Shown: positions 23,663 to 32,716 of the stretch, one piece after another | How the letters are laid out: the number at the start of each line of letters is the position of its first letter | Numbering within the stretch: position 1 is the stretch's first letter | From: Mycocentrospora acerina | Lineage: Eukaryota > Ascomycota > Dothideomycetes > Pleosporales | Assembly: GCA_022701365.1 (NCBI GenBank) | Contig: JAKUHH010000395.1 | Coordinates: forward strand, 799,734-863,733 | DNA length: 64,000 nt | Reading direction: 5' to 3' | Position numbers and translations under genes: made by a program | Notes under the pieces: generated by a model | The model's input: only the letters and a program-made list of their open reading frames with translations | Databases searched by the model: none | Told to the model about the DNA's origin: nothing

Positions 23663-25268
23663 CTACATCTACGTACATGAATGAACGAGTAAATAAATAC
23701 ATAAATGCATTTCAGCTCCGATCAGCACGAAGCTACAAGGGTTTCTCTCTCAAACACGGAGTTTGTCTTGTCTTGTCTTGTGTCATGTTGGAATCGTTAA
23801 TGTGTCGAGTCGAGTCATGTCGTGTCTTGTCTTGTCGTGTCTTGTTGTGTCGTGTCTTGTTGTGTCGTGTCATAGTAAGGTAGATGAGAGGGGAACATAC
23901 ATGTAGAGTTGTATGTAGAGTTGTATGTATATATACAAAACGTATTCCACAAGTAAGCGCCGCACAAAGGCAAGTGCCGCACCCCGCCAAACTTGCGCAC
24001 CTCTCTCACCTTAACGTGCAATAGCTTAACGCAGCGCTACTCTATAAGTTTCAAATTAATTGTATATCCATCTTACTATTTCTTTGTTTTAATCGAATTA
24101 AACATGAAGTAAATGCAATACTACTGCTCTCTATAACGTGTCTAAATAAACAATCCGTTGCAAACGCACTTGTGTACCCTGCTCAACACAACTGCTGGTC
24201 TAACTCTAAGAAGCTTACCTAACTAGAACAATAGGTAATTATTAGCTTTACACTCAATCAAGATTAATATAGGTCGTTTCCTATGTATGCAGCTGTATGC
24301 TATATAGCTAATAGACTGTTACTACAACCCCCTACGCAACGTTCACAACGTCACATCATGGTCTACCCCTAAACCAACCGGTACCTACCTGATAGCTACC
24401 AGACACGCACCTATCCCAAATATAACGACTTATGTATATTATACTTGCTCAAGTGTTTGTGTGCTTACCTTTTGGTATAATTGGGATTATTGCGTGGTAT
24501 CGATAGCAAGGGCAGGGCGTCTGACCATTACACCAGAGGTGACAAGGGGATAAGCGGACACGTGAGGCAAACACATAAGAACACAAGAGCAGCTGGTATA
24601 GACACTCTCTAAGATACTTAATACCACTACTACCGCTTACCATGCTTCTGCGTGCTAAAGCTAGTCCATAACACTGTGCAATTAGTAACTATCTTTACTA
24701 AGGAGAATATGTACTTTAGGTTAATGGTAGCAACATAAATCTTAACATTGTAGACAATATATAGCTTAGGGGGGCGTCCTTTAGGCCCAGGAAGGTTACG
24801 TTTTAGTTACAGAGGCTGAGAGAAGTGTCCTTGAAGGTGACCAAGGAGAGACTGCTCCTACACGTACAAGAGCATCACTAAAGGAGATGAATCAGTTTTA
24901 GTAGGGTGCGCAGGATACTGACTGAACATGTTAGATTGTCATTCAGACTAGTTTTGACGGAAGCATTCGGCACGATGCCGACGACTGGATGCCGTCGGCA
25001 TGTTACCAACCAAGACTTTTAAATCACAATTAATTACAAATGGAGATATTGAATATCCCCGAATATGACTCTGATTTGACGACAACGTTACATACAATTG
25101 TGTATATTACGTCTACTTTTGGGGTTCTTTCCTATTCTGCTCATGTATCTCTTTCAGTTTTGCTTCGAATCTCTTGGTCACAAAGTCTCATTTTCTACAA
25201 ATAAGTCACCATATCACTCTGTTCTAATTCTCTCCTATCTTTATAAGATCTCTACCCTTTAGCACAAG
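21749..25268. other. long intergenic region: GT32 upstream flank, microsatellites, then AT-rich degraded sequence
   Basis: From 21.7 to 23.0 kb the sequence is GC-rich with G-run/GAGGCG repeats in the probable GT32 leader and TGCCAT repeats near 22365-22430. From 23.2 to 23.9 kb it is a cluster of short tandem repeats, listed separately. From about 24.0 to 25.2 kb it is AT-rich with many TA steps and no frame longer than 64 codons, as expected for a repeat decayed by repeat-induced point mutation (inference). The esterase promoter must lie in the last few hundred bases. Confidence 0.5.
23246..23875. repeat. cluster of penta- and trinucleotide microsatellites
   Basis: Contains (TATCC)n at 23246-23289, GATA-type repeats near 23360-23400, (GATGC)n variants at 23569-23605, (CAT)10 at 23631-23661, and a long degenerate array of TGTCT/TGTCG/TGTTG pentamers at 23764-23875. 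The open frames crossing it are repeat artefacts. Confidence 0.8.
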
Positions 25269-27026
25269 ATGCGTACTACTATAGATATCAGATTCTCGTT
25301 TCTATTTTCAGTCCTTGGTGTCACTGCCTTCTCGCTCCAACCGACTGTCCTCACTACAAATGGCACACTTCTTGGAACACGAAGCCTTGAGTACAATCAG
25401 GATTACTTCTTTGGTATCCCGTATGCGCAGCCTCCGATAGGAAATCTACGATACAACCATCCACAACCTGTAAATCAGTCGTGGGAGAAGCGAAGTGCTG
25501 CATCGCCCGGTCCTTGGTGTCACTTTTCCCCTATTGGACTTCCTGTCTTCTCGCAGAGTGGCTTTTCGCACAACGAAAGCGAAGACTGCCTCACTCTGAA
25601 TATCGTACGACCAGCCAATCTGTCTGATAATAGTAGGGCATCTGTTCTTGTATATATTCACGGCGGAGGCTACCAAGAGGGTAGTGGCGCGGATCAAAGA
25701 TTCAACATGTCTTTCCTCGTGAAAGAGTCTGTCGCTATCGGAACCCCTGTAATTGGAGTTACACTGAATTACCGGGTATCAGGATTTGGCTTTCTCTCCG
25801 GTCGAGCAGTTAACGAATCTGGAGTTGCGAACCTGGGATTGTATGACCAACGATTGGCTCTTCATTGGATTCAAGACAACATTGCCGCCTTTGGAGGTGA
25901 TCCATCTCGAGTTACAATACAGGGCGAATCTGCTGGTGCTTTTGCAGTTGGATCCCATTTCCTAGCTTACGGAGGACGTGACGATGGGCTCTTTCGGGCA
26001 GGTATCGCTCAGAGTGGCGGGCCAGCGATCGGTTACGGCCTGTTGTCTTTGAAAGAGCAAGATGTTGCGTATACAAGTGTTCTCGAAAAGACTGGTTGTA
26101 AGAACTCTACCGACACTCTTCAGTGCTTACGGAACACAGACTTTAGAGTTTTGAAGGCTGCGTTTAGGGGTGTTTCCTATTTTCCTGTTCTGGATGGCGG
26201 TATAATTGCGGAGTATCCCTCCGTCGCTCTCTCGGAAGGACGATTTGTCAGACATCCTATACTTATTGGATCTAACACGAATGAGGGAACTTCGTTTGCC
26301 ATAAGCGAAGGTCTGGTAGTGAATACTACCGACGAATTTCGTGCAGCCGTTGCTGGTTATTTGGGTCAGTCCGCGGCAAATGAGACAACTAATGCAATCG
26401 CCAACGAATACCTAAACGGATTGACTTCTGAGGAAGTTGAACGCGATCTTGGCAGCGTACTCCCATCATCTCGTCCTGAACACGGGGCTCTTTACGGAAG
26501 AGCTAGTCTATTTAGAGGAGATTTACTCTTTACTGCTCCTAGACGCTTTAGTGCTCAAGCTTGGGGTAAGTACGGTGTTCCTGCTTATAGCTACCGATTT
26601 GACACATTGCCAAACGGAATTGACACCAAGACTCTTGGGGTTGCTCATTTCTCTGAAATTCCTTTTGTGTTTCGGAATTTTGATGGCATTGGCCACGAAA
26701 TCAACTTTCTCTCATCTAACTCTACCGAAACCCGTCAGAATTACATTGGCCTTAGTCATCAGATGAGTCGCATGTGGCTAAGCTTTGTCAATGAACTCAC
26801 ACCTAATTTTAATGACGGTATGTTGTAGATCCTCGTTTTCTTAATTTTTAACATTTTCTAAAAAAGACAAGCAGCTTCGAATTGTAACACGACATGGCCA
26901 TCTTACACAAATGAGACCAGGACAAATATAGTCTTTCGCCTAGACGGTGTGCATATAGAAGATGATTCATGGAGAAGCAGTGCAATCAGACGACTGCATA
27001 ATGCCTACCCAGAACTAAGGGCCTAA
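25269..27026 (+). CDS. secreted type-B carboxylesterase/lipase
   Basis: Alpha/beta-hydrolase expected to cleave carboxylic esters outside the cell; substrate unknown. Exons 25269-26817 and 26875-27026, with a 57-bp phase-1 intron (donor GTATGT); the second exon gives DASNCNTTWPSYTNE and ends PELRA. 566 residues, normal family size. Signal peptide about residues 1-21 (IRFSFLFSVLGVTAFS). Catalytic triad by family position: Ser221 in GESAG, Glu339 in SNTNEG, His460 in GVAHFSEIPF. Oxyanion-hole sequence HGGGY is at 131-135; C84 and C107 in the EDCLTLN region should form the conserved disulphide. Many N-x-S/T sites fit secretion. Codon use is AT-richer than in neighbouring genes, and the gene sits in an AT-rich patch with a transposase relic downstream, so it may be an accessory or laterally moved gene (inference). 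Confidence 0.9.
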
Positions 27027-28315
27027 GCTACGACGATCCAACACACCACTTGATTTCAACACTCCTCGTCTCTTGTATGAATTATTGTATCGTTGATCTC
27101 TATTTCCGCAATCAGAATCACCATCGTCATGTTCATTTTTGCGAAAAGTCTCCATACTCTTGTAAATTTCTTACCTCTCTGTAAGTCTCTAGAAGTTAAA
27201 ATGACGAGACGAGTGGATAAGCAAGATTGCCATATAAACACCTAGAGACCTTGTGCACTATGTAATTTTGTATTTGCATTACCCTAATTGATATATCCTT
27301 TGATAACTATGCACTGACCTTAACCTCTTCGTAGCGATTTTTCCTTTATACATGCAATACAGCGTGAAGCGGATATCCGTCTCCTTCATATGCTATTTTT
27401 TGGGATGAGAATGCAGGTGTAGAACTCATAGCTGAAGTTACGCGACGTGAGCTACGTGATAACGTGATCCACGGTCGGAGTTCGCACATGGTCGAAGTAC
27501 GTACCTGACCAACATTCTATATGTCCTAACTTTCACCTGCAATGTCCTAACAACCTAAAATTGAATTACTTTCACTTGAAGACAAAATTATCCCATCCTT
27601 GCAAGTGACAAAATAAAAAGCCTTCTTTAAGCGTGCGACACGCTGCTGCAATCTACAATGTCTCTGAATGCACCCTTCGAAAGCGACGCACCAAAGCAGC
27701 TTCACGACGCGATTCCTATCCCAGCAAAGCAAGGCTGACTAAGTACGAAGAGGAGGCTCCTGTTCAATATATACTGAAGCTAGATACGCGAGAATTTGCC
27801 CTTACGCTTATTTATGTGCGCAATATGGCTAAGGCCTGCGCCTTAAGGGGCTGAGTGTAATGGCGCGGGTAAGCAGAGAGAGAGAGTGTGTGTGAGATCT
27901 GAATTAGGTCTGGTGTCTACTACACGTTATATATGTACATGAATGATTTTTATTTATTTTAAAAACTTGGTATTGGACATCTATGCATCTGTGACTGACC
28001 AACTAACCAACTACATAGATAGGCAGGTGTCTAGCTATGCAATACAATACCATACAATGTAATTCATTATCTATCCAACGTGGTGTCGAATTTTGTCAGA
28101 CGGTCGGCATCTTACAAACTCCTCAAGATATGCGTTGGTGTAAAAAAAAAAGGTCCAGGTCTAACTTTGTACATGTGTAATAAAGCTTTTTTCTTCTTCA
28201 TCTTCCTCTCCTTCATCTTTGTTACCGTCGCCGTCGTACGAGCCATGGGGTAAATTACAGCTACAACTACATCAATACGGTAGTAGTGGATACGTCAGCC
28301 ACCATCAACCACCAG
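27027..28315. other. AT-rich intergenic with a transposon relic
   Basis: Follows the esterase. Apart from the relic at 27560-27854 it shows AT-rich sequence, a GA/GT dinucleotide run at about 27876-27896, and the 3' flank of the minus-strand gene that ends at 28316. No other gene seen. Confidence 0.5.
27560..27854 (+). mobile_element. decayed Fot1/pogo-type transposase N-terminal fragment
   Basis: Plus-strand translation resembles the DNA-binding N-terminus of fungal pogo/Fot1 (DDE-1) transposases. A first helix-turn-helix piece, LEDKIIPSLQVTK (about 27576-27614), ends at an in-frame stop; after a short gap the same domain continues as SVRHAAAIYNVSECTLRKR, then LTKYEEEAPVQYILKLDTR, and stops at 27854. 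The order of psq-like helix-turn-helix, basic linker and start of a CENP-B-type domain fits the family. The catalytic DDE domain is absent and no terminal inverted repeats were found, so this is a dead fragment. The assignment is by pattern, without a database search. Confidence 0.65.
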
Positions 28316-30092
28316 TCAAACGCGACCACTCTTCTCCATCCCCCATCCATGGTCTGCCTCACACCACACACCTCCCGCCTTCTTCCTCTGCAGATGAATA
28401 TCCCCTGCCACACCCCTCGCAATCTTCTCTCTATGCACCCACTCCGCCACTGCACTCCCCTTTTCATCACCATTCAGCTTCCACCTCTCCTCCACTTTGT
28501 TCCCATTCTCCCTCAACCACACCATGAGCTGCACAGGTACAATACCCGCCGGCATGTTCTGCAGCGACTGGTTGTCGCTGGGTATCCAGCCCTGGAATAG
28601 ATTTAAATATGTGACGCGGCTCCACGCGTCGTTCCAGTCGGGGCCGAGGGGCTTGATAGTAGCAGATGGCCAGGATTCGCCCGAGTCGTAGCTTGGACCT
28701 ACTGCAGGTACATCTGCAGAAGCACGAGACCGTAGTGTGAGGGCTTTGAGCCACGTACAGCCTTGGAGATCCAGCCAATGCAACGAGTACGTATTGAGGC
28801 TTAATCGACGGAGGATATTGGCAGCTTCGTGCCAGTCGTCGTCAAGGTCCGAGTAAAAGTGCGAGCCGCCCAGTGCGACAGATGTGTGATTTGATACCAT
28901 GGATGTGGTTGTTGCGTTGGGGGTTGACGAAGGCCGCGGCCAGTGAGCAAGGGATAGGTGCGTCACTTTGCTTAGATGCGGGGACAGCTTGAGGAGATCA
29001 GGCCAGGATGCGCAGAGGCCGGCGTGGGCGAGGGAGAGACGGGTGAGGTTGGAGAAGTACGGAATTTGGAGATGCGCGGGGAGGACGGACGGCGCGGTTG
29101 TGAGAGAGTCTACCTCTTCTTCGTCTTCCCAAGAGTCGGAGACAGGGACGGATGCTTTCTCTTTCCCTCTGCTATTGTCTTTCACAATGTCATCTATGCT
29201 CAGGTCTTCTAGTCCCAGTGCAGTTTGCGTGACTGGACGCTTCAGACATTTGGTCAGGTCACTGATGTTGAAGTTCTCGTGTAGCATCCCAGTGAGGTCG
29301 AGGAAGCGTGTCTCGTCCCATCCGGATGCGCCCGCCACTTCATCGATGTGGAACAGGATCTTGAATGACCGAAAGTCGAGACACGTCCTGTTTCCGTATA
29401 CCGTCAGATAGCTCAGCAGAGCCTCTCTCAGCGACGTCGGCAACGTAGGAAGGTAGTGCTGTTCAAACTCGGACAGTTCCTCCCAGTTCAAGGCAAAAGT
29501 TCGCAGGCAGTAATGTGCCAGGCTCCTGGGCGGTGGCAGGCGCTGCGTCAAGAGTAAGAAGCCTGAACAGGAGCAATGTTAAAAACAGAAACCACCAAAT
29601 CTCCTCGACCAAACACGCCAAGGGAAGGCATACCTTGAACTCGTCGTCCGTGACCCTCGCTAGCAATGAAAACCTCGGCGGCCCGTCCAGCTCGCCAAAT
29701 AGCTCCCTCTTTAGCCTCTGCATCCGCGCCGGCGCATGTTGGCTCCTCTCCAGCCAACTGCTCGGCGCGGCAGGCCCAGGCGGCGGTCTCGCGCCCCCAA
29801 ACGTCCTGCGTGCCCGTGTTCCAGGCTTGGGGTTTGGCGCGTTAATCTCTGGTATGCGAAGTATTCGCCGCAAGTCTGGCGGGACGGTGCGACTGCTTAC
29901 TGCGAATGTGAGCTCGTCCCTCTGCTCGGTGGTCGGGCGTGGTGCTTGCTCGCGGCGCAGCTGTTGGATGCGCTGGTTGACGGTTTGAGGCGACGAGGGC
30001 GCAGAGGGCGTGGCAGAGCTCGAGCCCTGCAACGAAGGGTGGACATAGGTTGGCTTTGCCTGGGTGTAGGCGGGGGCGCGCTTCTTGGGCAT
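28316..30092 (-). CDS. conserved-looking protein of unknown function (LRR-like middle region)
   Basis: 561 residues. Exons 30092-29634 and 29542-28316 with a 91-bp phase-0 intron (donor GTATGC, acceptor ACGCAG); the join reads TDDEFK then RLPPPRSLAHYCLR. N-terminus MPKKRAPAYTQAKPTYVHP is basic and disordered to about residue 120. After the intron, a helical block (LAHYCLRTFALNWEELSEFE) is followed by several segments of the type LTRLSLAHAGL, VTHLSLAHWP and LHWLDLQGCTWL, which resemble leucine-rich-repeat strands. No signal peptide or membrane segment; nuclear or cytosolic location is possible. The family was not identified with certainty. The ATG at 30092 is the first in frame. The gene is divergent from the PGAP4-like gene with 1.3 kb between. 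Confidence 0.75.
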
Positions 30093-31432
30093 GGTCACGG
30101 GCCAGCTGTTGCTGGATGGGCGAGGCGGGGAGTTGGGGTTGAGGGAACACTATTCGAGAGATGCAGACGGTTGTGAGTGGGGTGGTTACAGCCTCGGATG
30201 GGCGAGGGAGGGGCAGACTCGAGGGCTGTCAGTTGTGCGCGCAGGAACAGGCTCCAGCAGCGCATGCGTGACTCAAAGCATCGCCAGGCGTGAGCATCCA
30301 CAACAAGCTTCACAGACGACGTTGGCCGTGGCGCCACTTCCTTCGTTGCGGGAGCGGGACGCCTAAGCCGTTGGCACGTGGCGCGCCGTCTGATCCCTGG
30401 AGGAGTGGAGGAGTGGAGGACTGGGACTGGGGGCTGGGGACTGGAGGAGTGGTAGAGGGAGCAGAGAGACGGTGCTCTGTCAAGTATGGATCCAACTTGC
30501 TTGGGTACGTCTCCTGGGAGTGTCTTGTGCGAGCATGTCCAGATGGGAGTACCAAAGCATGAAGGCTTGAAAATATTAAGACAACAAGACATCAAGGCAT
30601 CTTTGGACGTGTTGGAATGCACACCTCATATTCACACAAGTACGAGCGCGAGTAGGAGCAGGGCTGACGGGAGCAAGCGTCATGTGATGCTCTCTGCTGC
30701 CATGTAGTGCTCTGGGTATACCTACTATCATGTGATGAGTAGTGCTCTATACCAACTGTCATGTGATGCTCTGTACTGGCATGCAATGCTCGCTACCACC
30801 TACCAACCTCGCAGATACACACACACACACTCTCTCTCTCTCTCTCTCTCTCTCTGGCCACTACCAAGCCTCGTGCTTCCCTCTGCAATCGCATCCCATG
30901 TCTCCTTTGCAAGCCGAATGTTTCCCCCAAAATCACATCTGCCGTCTGAACGCCCTTGGCATGTAAATGGACGCTCATCGTGAAACACGGCACTGCGAGA
31001 CTTGTCGATAACGACTCCAGCCATCCGTCGTAATACCCGCCATGCTCATCTCGCAGCGTCATGCCGCCTCCAGAGAGGGACGACGACAATTCCCAGCATA
31101 CGGCCAAAAGCCCCGACAGGCGAACAAGCAGAGGAGCAAAGGACCAGCAAGCCTTCCAGACCGCCACTCCCGCTAGCCGATCCCTGCGTGGCTAAAATTA
31201 AGTCCTCAGCTGGCCGCTCCCGGAGCACGCGTACCTGGTCTGCCGTCATCAGACAGGCTTGACTACTTATCTCAGGGTTTTTTCTCGGCTCTCCTGACCC
31301 TGTCCGGCCCTGTCCACACCTGCCCTTGTTCACCCATACATGCCGTGATGTGCTGAAGTCGCCCTCCTCCTTTTCCTGTAGCCCAACCATGCTGCGCTGA
31401 ACAAGCCCTTCACCCACACACGCTCGCTCAGC
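30093..31432. other. divergent intergenic region with E-box-like repeats and microsatellites
   Basis: Between two divergently transcribed genes, so it should hold both promoters. It has GGAGTG/GGACTG repeats at about 30400-30455, a run of CATGTGATGCTCT-like units at 30680-30790, and AC/TC dinucleotides at 30817-30855. Short frames show no recognisable domain. Confidence 0.5.
30817..30855 (+). repeat. (AC)n(TC)n compound microsatellite
   Basis: About seven AC units followed directly by about twelve TC units. A simple repeat in the intergenic region upstream of the PGAP4-like gene. Confidence 0.9.
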
Positions 31433-32716
31433 ATGTACTTCTCCGCGCGCACCGTCACCGGCCTCGCCGTCTTCATCACCTTTGCCTTTTTCTACACCGT
31501 CACCTCCTTCTCCGCCCGCGACCCGACGTCCGTCTTCTTCAACCCTCGCAAAGGCTATGCGCCGCGCTACTCGGCCGTCCGACGCCAGCAGGCGCAGGCC
31601 TACATTCAGGCCTACAACCCAGCCACCAAGGCCGACGTGATCAAGGCTAGCGACAGCAAGAGGAAGCTGTGCGTGGGCATTCCCTCGTACCGCAGGGACA
31701 ACTCGCGCCACCTCCCCAGTGCAGTGGGCTCTCTGCTCGAGGGCCTGACGCCAGACGAGAGGCGCGAGATCTATCTCATGGTCTTCATCACCCACTCAAA
31801 CCCCAACCACCACCCCGCCTACAACGAGGACTGGCTGGCCGGGCTGGCCGACGAGGTCCTGACGTACCAGTTTGGCGACGACCAGATGCAGCATATCCGC
31901 AACATGGAAGCAAAGGGCGGCGCCTTTATCGAAAAGGGCCTCTTCGACTACGAGTACCTGCTGAAGAAATGCGCCGAGCAATTCACGCCCTACGTTGCCA
32001 TAATCGACGACGACACCGTCGCCATGGACGGATGGTATCACCGCACCGTCGCCGCCATTGACCAAGCCGAGCGGCAGGCCGCCGTCGTGCACTCGAAGCC
32101 CGACTTCCTCTACCTGCGTCTCTTCTATACTGAGGAGTTTTGGGGCTGGAACGCAGAGTACTGGCACACGTACCTCTACTACTCTGTTTGCGTAGCCGCT
32201 ATTCCCACCGCCATGCTCTTCATCATCCGCTTCACCACGCCCACCACCAAGTTCTCCCTCGCCCTCACCACCCGCCGCGCCATCTTCGTCCTCTACGCCC
32301 TAACCGGGACCGCCATCCTCCTCTTCTTCGCCCTCGGCCGCACAACCGTCCTCCCACTGCCCGTCGGCGTCCACGAAATGCCCGAATTCGGCTGCTGCAG
32401 TCAAGCCTTTGTGTTTCCTACGCAAAAGATCGTCGACCTCGTCTCCTACTTCCACGACCGTCGCATCGGCAACACCGAGGTCCTGATCGAGGACTACGCA
32501 AATGAAAGACATGAGCTTAGGTATGCCATTACGCCGAGTGTGATCCAGCATGTGGGCAGGAGCAACCGAGACGATGATTTTGTGCCTAGGAGCATCCAGG
32601 AGAGGATTTGGAGCTTCAGCTTTGAAAAGTACGATTGGCTCAAGCTACGCAAGGAGCATGAAGAAGTAGTCAAGGGGAAGAGCATGGAGTTGAAGCAAAA
32701 AGAGACGGTATCTTGA
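31433..32716 (+). CDS. PGAP4/TMEM246-like Golgi glycosyltransferase
   Basis: 427 residues, single exon. By family resemblance it would be a GPI-glycan side-chain sugar transferase of the PGAP4 (GPI-GalNAc transferase) group. What is visible: N-terminal membrane anchor at about 7-26; a GT-A-like core starting KLCVGIPSYRR (78-88); an acidic metal-binding motif IIDDDT with Asp192-194; then two adjacent membrane segments at about 248-267 and 283-302 inserted into the catalytic domain; then a second half with PEFGCCSQAFVF and LIEDYANERH. A GT-A domain interrupted by a transmembrane hairpin is the unusual hallmark of PGAP4. The ATG at 31433 is the first after a pyrimidine-rich stretch. The donor sugar in fungi is not evident from sequence. 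Confidence 0.8.
   Translation: MYFSARTVTGLAVFITFAFFYTVTSFSARDPTSVFFNPRKGYAPRYSAVRRQQAQAYIQAYNPATKADVIKASDSKRKLCVGIPSYRRDNSRHLPSAVGSLLEGLTPDERREIYLMVFITHSNPNHHPAYNEDWLAGLADEVLTYQFGDDQMQHIRNMEAKGGAFIEKGLFDYEYLLKKCAEQFTPYVAIIDDDTVAMDGWYHRTVAAIDQAERQAAVVHSKPDFLYLRLFYTEEFWGWNAEYWHTYLYYSVCVAAIPTAMLFIIRFTTPTTKFSLALTTRRAIFVLYALTGTAILLFFALGRTTVLPLPVGVHEMPEFGCCSQAFVFPTQKIVDLVSYFHDRRIGNTEVLIEDYANERHELRYAITPSVIQHVGRSNRDDDFVPRSIQERIWSFSFEKYDWLKLRKEHEEVVKGKSMELKQKETVS

Noticed and set aside
23631..23875. CRISPR-like or structured repeat array
   Set aside because: Simple microsatellites without spacer structure, in a eukaryotic genome.
24500..24550. tRNA-like sequence TGGTGTAATGGTCAGACGC on the minus strand
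   Set aside because: It resembles a D-arm/A-box, but no T-arm (GGTTCRA) or paired acceptor stem follows; probably a decayed relic or chance.
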